Assembly (NCBI GenBank): GCA_050694015.1
Contig: JBOGWY010000295.1
Location: forward strand, 1-6,290
Source: JBOGWY01 sp050694015
Lineage (GTDB): Bacteria; Actinomycetota; CADDZG01; WHSQ01
Length of the DNA: 6,290 bases
Direction of reading: 5' to 3'
Part shown: positions 4,809 through 6,290 of the stretch, one piece after another
Numbering within the stretch: the stretch's first letter is position 1
Layout: each line of letters opens with the position of its first letter
Made by a program: the position numbers and the translations under genes
Notes under the pieces: model-generated
Databases searched by the model: none
What the model saw: only the letters and a program-made list of their open reading frames with translations
Told to the model about the DNA's origin: nothing

Positions 4809-6269
4809 ATGGAAAACCGGGGGCCGGGCACCGAGCTGGAGCGCGACGCCTCGGACGCGTTGGCGGCCATCGTCCGCTCGTCCGACGACGCCATCTATTC
4901 GAAAGACCGCAGCGCCGTCATCACGAGTTGGAACCCCTCTGCCGAGCGTCTCTACGGCTACCGCGCGTCGGAGGCGATCGGACAACCGATATCGATGCTC
5001 ATCCCCGACGACCGGGGTGGAGAGGAGATGCGGATCCTCGAGGCCATCCTCCGCGGCGAGAAGATCGACCACTTCGAGACCCAGCGACGCACCAAGGATG
5101 GAGGGCTCGTCAACGTTTCCGTGACCGTCTCACCGGTTCACAACCGCGCCGGGCAGATCGTCGAGGCCTCCGTCATCGCTCGCGATGTCTCGGAGCGGAC
5201 ACGATCCGCAGAAGAGAGAGAGCGGCTGGCCGCGCTGGTGCGGTCGAGCAACGACGCGATCTACTCCAAGAACTCCGACGCGATCATCACGAGTTGGAAC
5301 CCGGGTGCCGAGCGCCTCTATGGCTACGCGCCGTACGAAGCGATCGGGCAACCGATCGGGATGCTCGTCGTACCCGAGCGCCGGGGCGAGGAGATCGACA
5401 TCCTCCACAAGATCCTCCGCGGAGAGTACGTCGAGCGGTTCGAGACACAGAGGATCGCTAAGGACGGAACCGTCATCGACGTCTCGATCACGGTTTCGCC
5501 GGTCCGCGACGCACGCGGCGAGATCGTCGAAGCGTCGGTGATCGCGCGCGACATCACGCAGGTCAGGCGTGCGTTGGAAACCATGGCGGCGGCACGCGAG
5601 AAGGAGCTGGCGGCCGAGGCCGTGCGCGATTTCGTCAACATGGTCACGCACGACCTCAAGACGCCTCTAACCACGATCGCCGGCACGACGTCGATCCTGA
5701 GGGAGAGCTGGGCCGACCTGGACGAGCAGGATCTCCAGCGACTCCTCGACGGGCTGCACCGAAACAGTGACGTTATGACGCGCATGGTCCAGGACCTGCT
5801 CCTGGTATCGAGGGCCGAAGCCGGCGAGCTGCACCCCAAGGTCGAGAGGGTCACCCTCCACGACGCGTTGCAGAGGATCGTCGCGGCCGTCAACGACGGG
5901 ATCGAGCTGGCGGTAACCGACGAACGGCTGGCCGTCGACGTCGATCGGTATCACCTCGATCGGATCGTCTCGAACCTGATCTCGAACGCGCGCTCGTACG
6001 GCGCCCCTCCGATACGCGTATCGGTTGCCGCCGACGAGAGCGGGGTCGAGATCGCGGTGGCCGATCACGGTCCCGGCATCCCGGAGGAGTTGCTACCGCG
6101 CCTGTTCGAGAAATTTACGCGAGCGGAACGCGTCCGAGGGATGCAAGGCACGGGACTCGGGCTCGCGATCGTGCGTTCGCTCGCGGAGGCGAACAACGCG
6201 GTCGTGGAATACCGCCCGAACGAGCCGCAAGGGGCGCGCTTCGCACTGAGGCTCAAGCCCGCGAGCTGA
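4809..6269 (+). CDS. Cytoplasmic sensor histidine kinase with tandem PAS domains
   Basis: The protein has 486 residues; its ATG follows directly on the TAG of the upstream gene, with no clear Shine-Dalgarno, consistent with translational coupling. Domains in order: PAS 1 (about 18-128), PAS 2 (about 140-250), a short helical linker, HisKA (about 270-337) with phospho-acceptor His281 in HDLKTP, and HATPase_c (about 380-482) with N-box Asn389/Asn393, G1 box DHGPGIP (Asp419), F-box FEKF (433-436) and G2 box GTGLGL (447-452). All catalytic motifs are intact. No transmembrane segment is present, so it senses an internal signal through the PAS domains, autophosphorylates on His281 and should pass phosphate to a response regulator. 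No regulator gene is seen before the window ends 21 bases after the TGA. The PAS ligand cannot be predicted; no haem- or flavin-binding signature is recognisable. Confidence 0.92.
   Translation: MENRGPGTELERDASDALAAIVRSSDDAIYSKDRSAVITSWNPSAERLYGYRASEAIGQPISMLIPDDRGGEEMRILEAILRGEKIDHFETQRRTKDGGLVNVSVTVSPVHNRAGQIVEASVIARDVSERTRSAEERERLAALVRSSNDAIYSKNSDAIITSWNPGAERLYGYAPYEAIGQPIGMLVVPERRGEEIDILHKILRGEYVERFETQRIAKDGTVIDVSITVSPVRDARGEIVEASVIARDITQVRRALETMAAAREKELAAEAVRDFVNMVTHDLKTPLTTIAGTTSILRESWADLDEQDLQRLLDGLHRNSDVMTRMVQDLLLVSRAEAGELHPKVERVTLHDALQRIVAAVNDGIELAVTDERLAVDVDRYHLDRIVSNLISNARSYGAPPIRVSVAADESGVEIAVADHGPGIPEELLPRLFEKFTRAERVRGMQGTGLGLAIVRSLAEANNAVVEYRPNEPQGARFALRLKPAS
4869..5552 (+). repeat. 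Tandem duplication of the PAS domain coding unit
   Basis: Kinase residues 21-126 (4869-5186) and 143-248 (5235-5552) align without gaps at an offset of 122 residues (366 bases). By hand count 70 of 106 positions are identical. Shared blocks include SWNP, AERLYGY, EAIGQPI, ILRGE, FETQR, TVSPV and IVEASVIARD. The similarity points to an intragenic duplication rather than two unrelated PAS domains. Confidence 0.85.
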
Positions 6270-6290
6270 CGCGCACGATCTGAACGACAG

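Noticed and set aside
4446..5072. 208-codon minus-strand frame spanning the small protein and the first PAS domain
   Set aside because: It runs antisense to two well-supported coding frames and shows only shadow composition.

Overview
The window is GC-rich DNA (roughly two thirds G+C by eye). It reads as ordinary chromosome from a high-GC bacterium, most likely an Actinomycetota lineage. The reasons are the codon bias, an arsenate reductase of the thiol/disulfide type common in actinobacteria, and gene starts that sit 6-7 bases after a TANNNT -10 box. That last arrangement is the signature of leaderless mRNAs, which are frequent in actinobacteria. The lineage is an inference; there is no rRNA or other marker gene. 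I see no mobile element, CRISPR array, tRNA or rRNA.

Layout: (1) 1-606 (+), 5'-truncated DedA-family membrane protein. (2) 603-2507 (-), secreted M14 zinc carboxypeptidase with a second, amidotransferase-like C-terminal domain. (3) 2594-3076 (+), arsenate reductase / low-molecular-weight phosphatase-fold protein. (4) 3073-4419 (-), membrane-anchored or secreted TIM-barrel, glycoside-hydrolase-like protein with a very lysine-rich C-terminal tail. (5) 4575-4808 (+), small all-helical protein of unknown function. (6) 4809-6269 (+), soluble histidine kinase with two nearly duplicate PAS domains. No stretch over 300 bases lacks a gene. The longest gap is 4420-4574, a divergent promoter region that contains two inverted repeats.

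Genes 1 to 4 and the 5-6 operon alternate in direction. Both convergent junctions (603-606 and 3073-3076) overlap through their stop codons, so neither leaves room for an intergenic terminator. The two divergent gaps (2508-2593 and 4420-4574) hold promoters whose -10 boxes lie almost directly on the start codons. The genes do not form one pathway. The DedA protein, peptidase, arsenate reductase and TIM-barrel protein look like independent envelope and stress genes. The only evident functional unit is the last one, where the small helical protein and the PAS kinase have abutting stop and start codons (TAG then ATG) behind one promoter that overlaps a palindromic operator-like site. That two-gene sensory unit, the lysine-rich tail and the repeated start architecture are the points most worth a second look. 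I did not find a clearly new multi-gene system.
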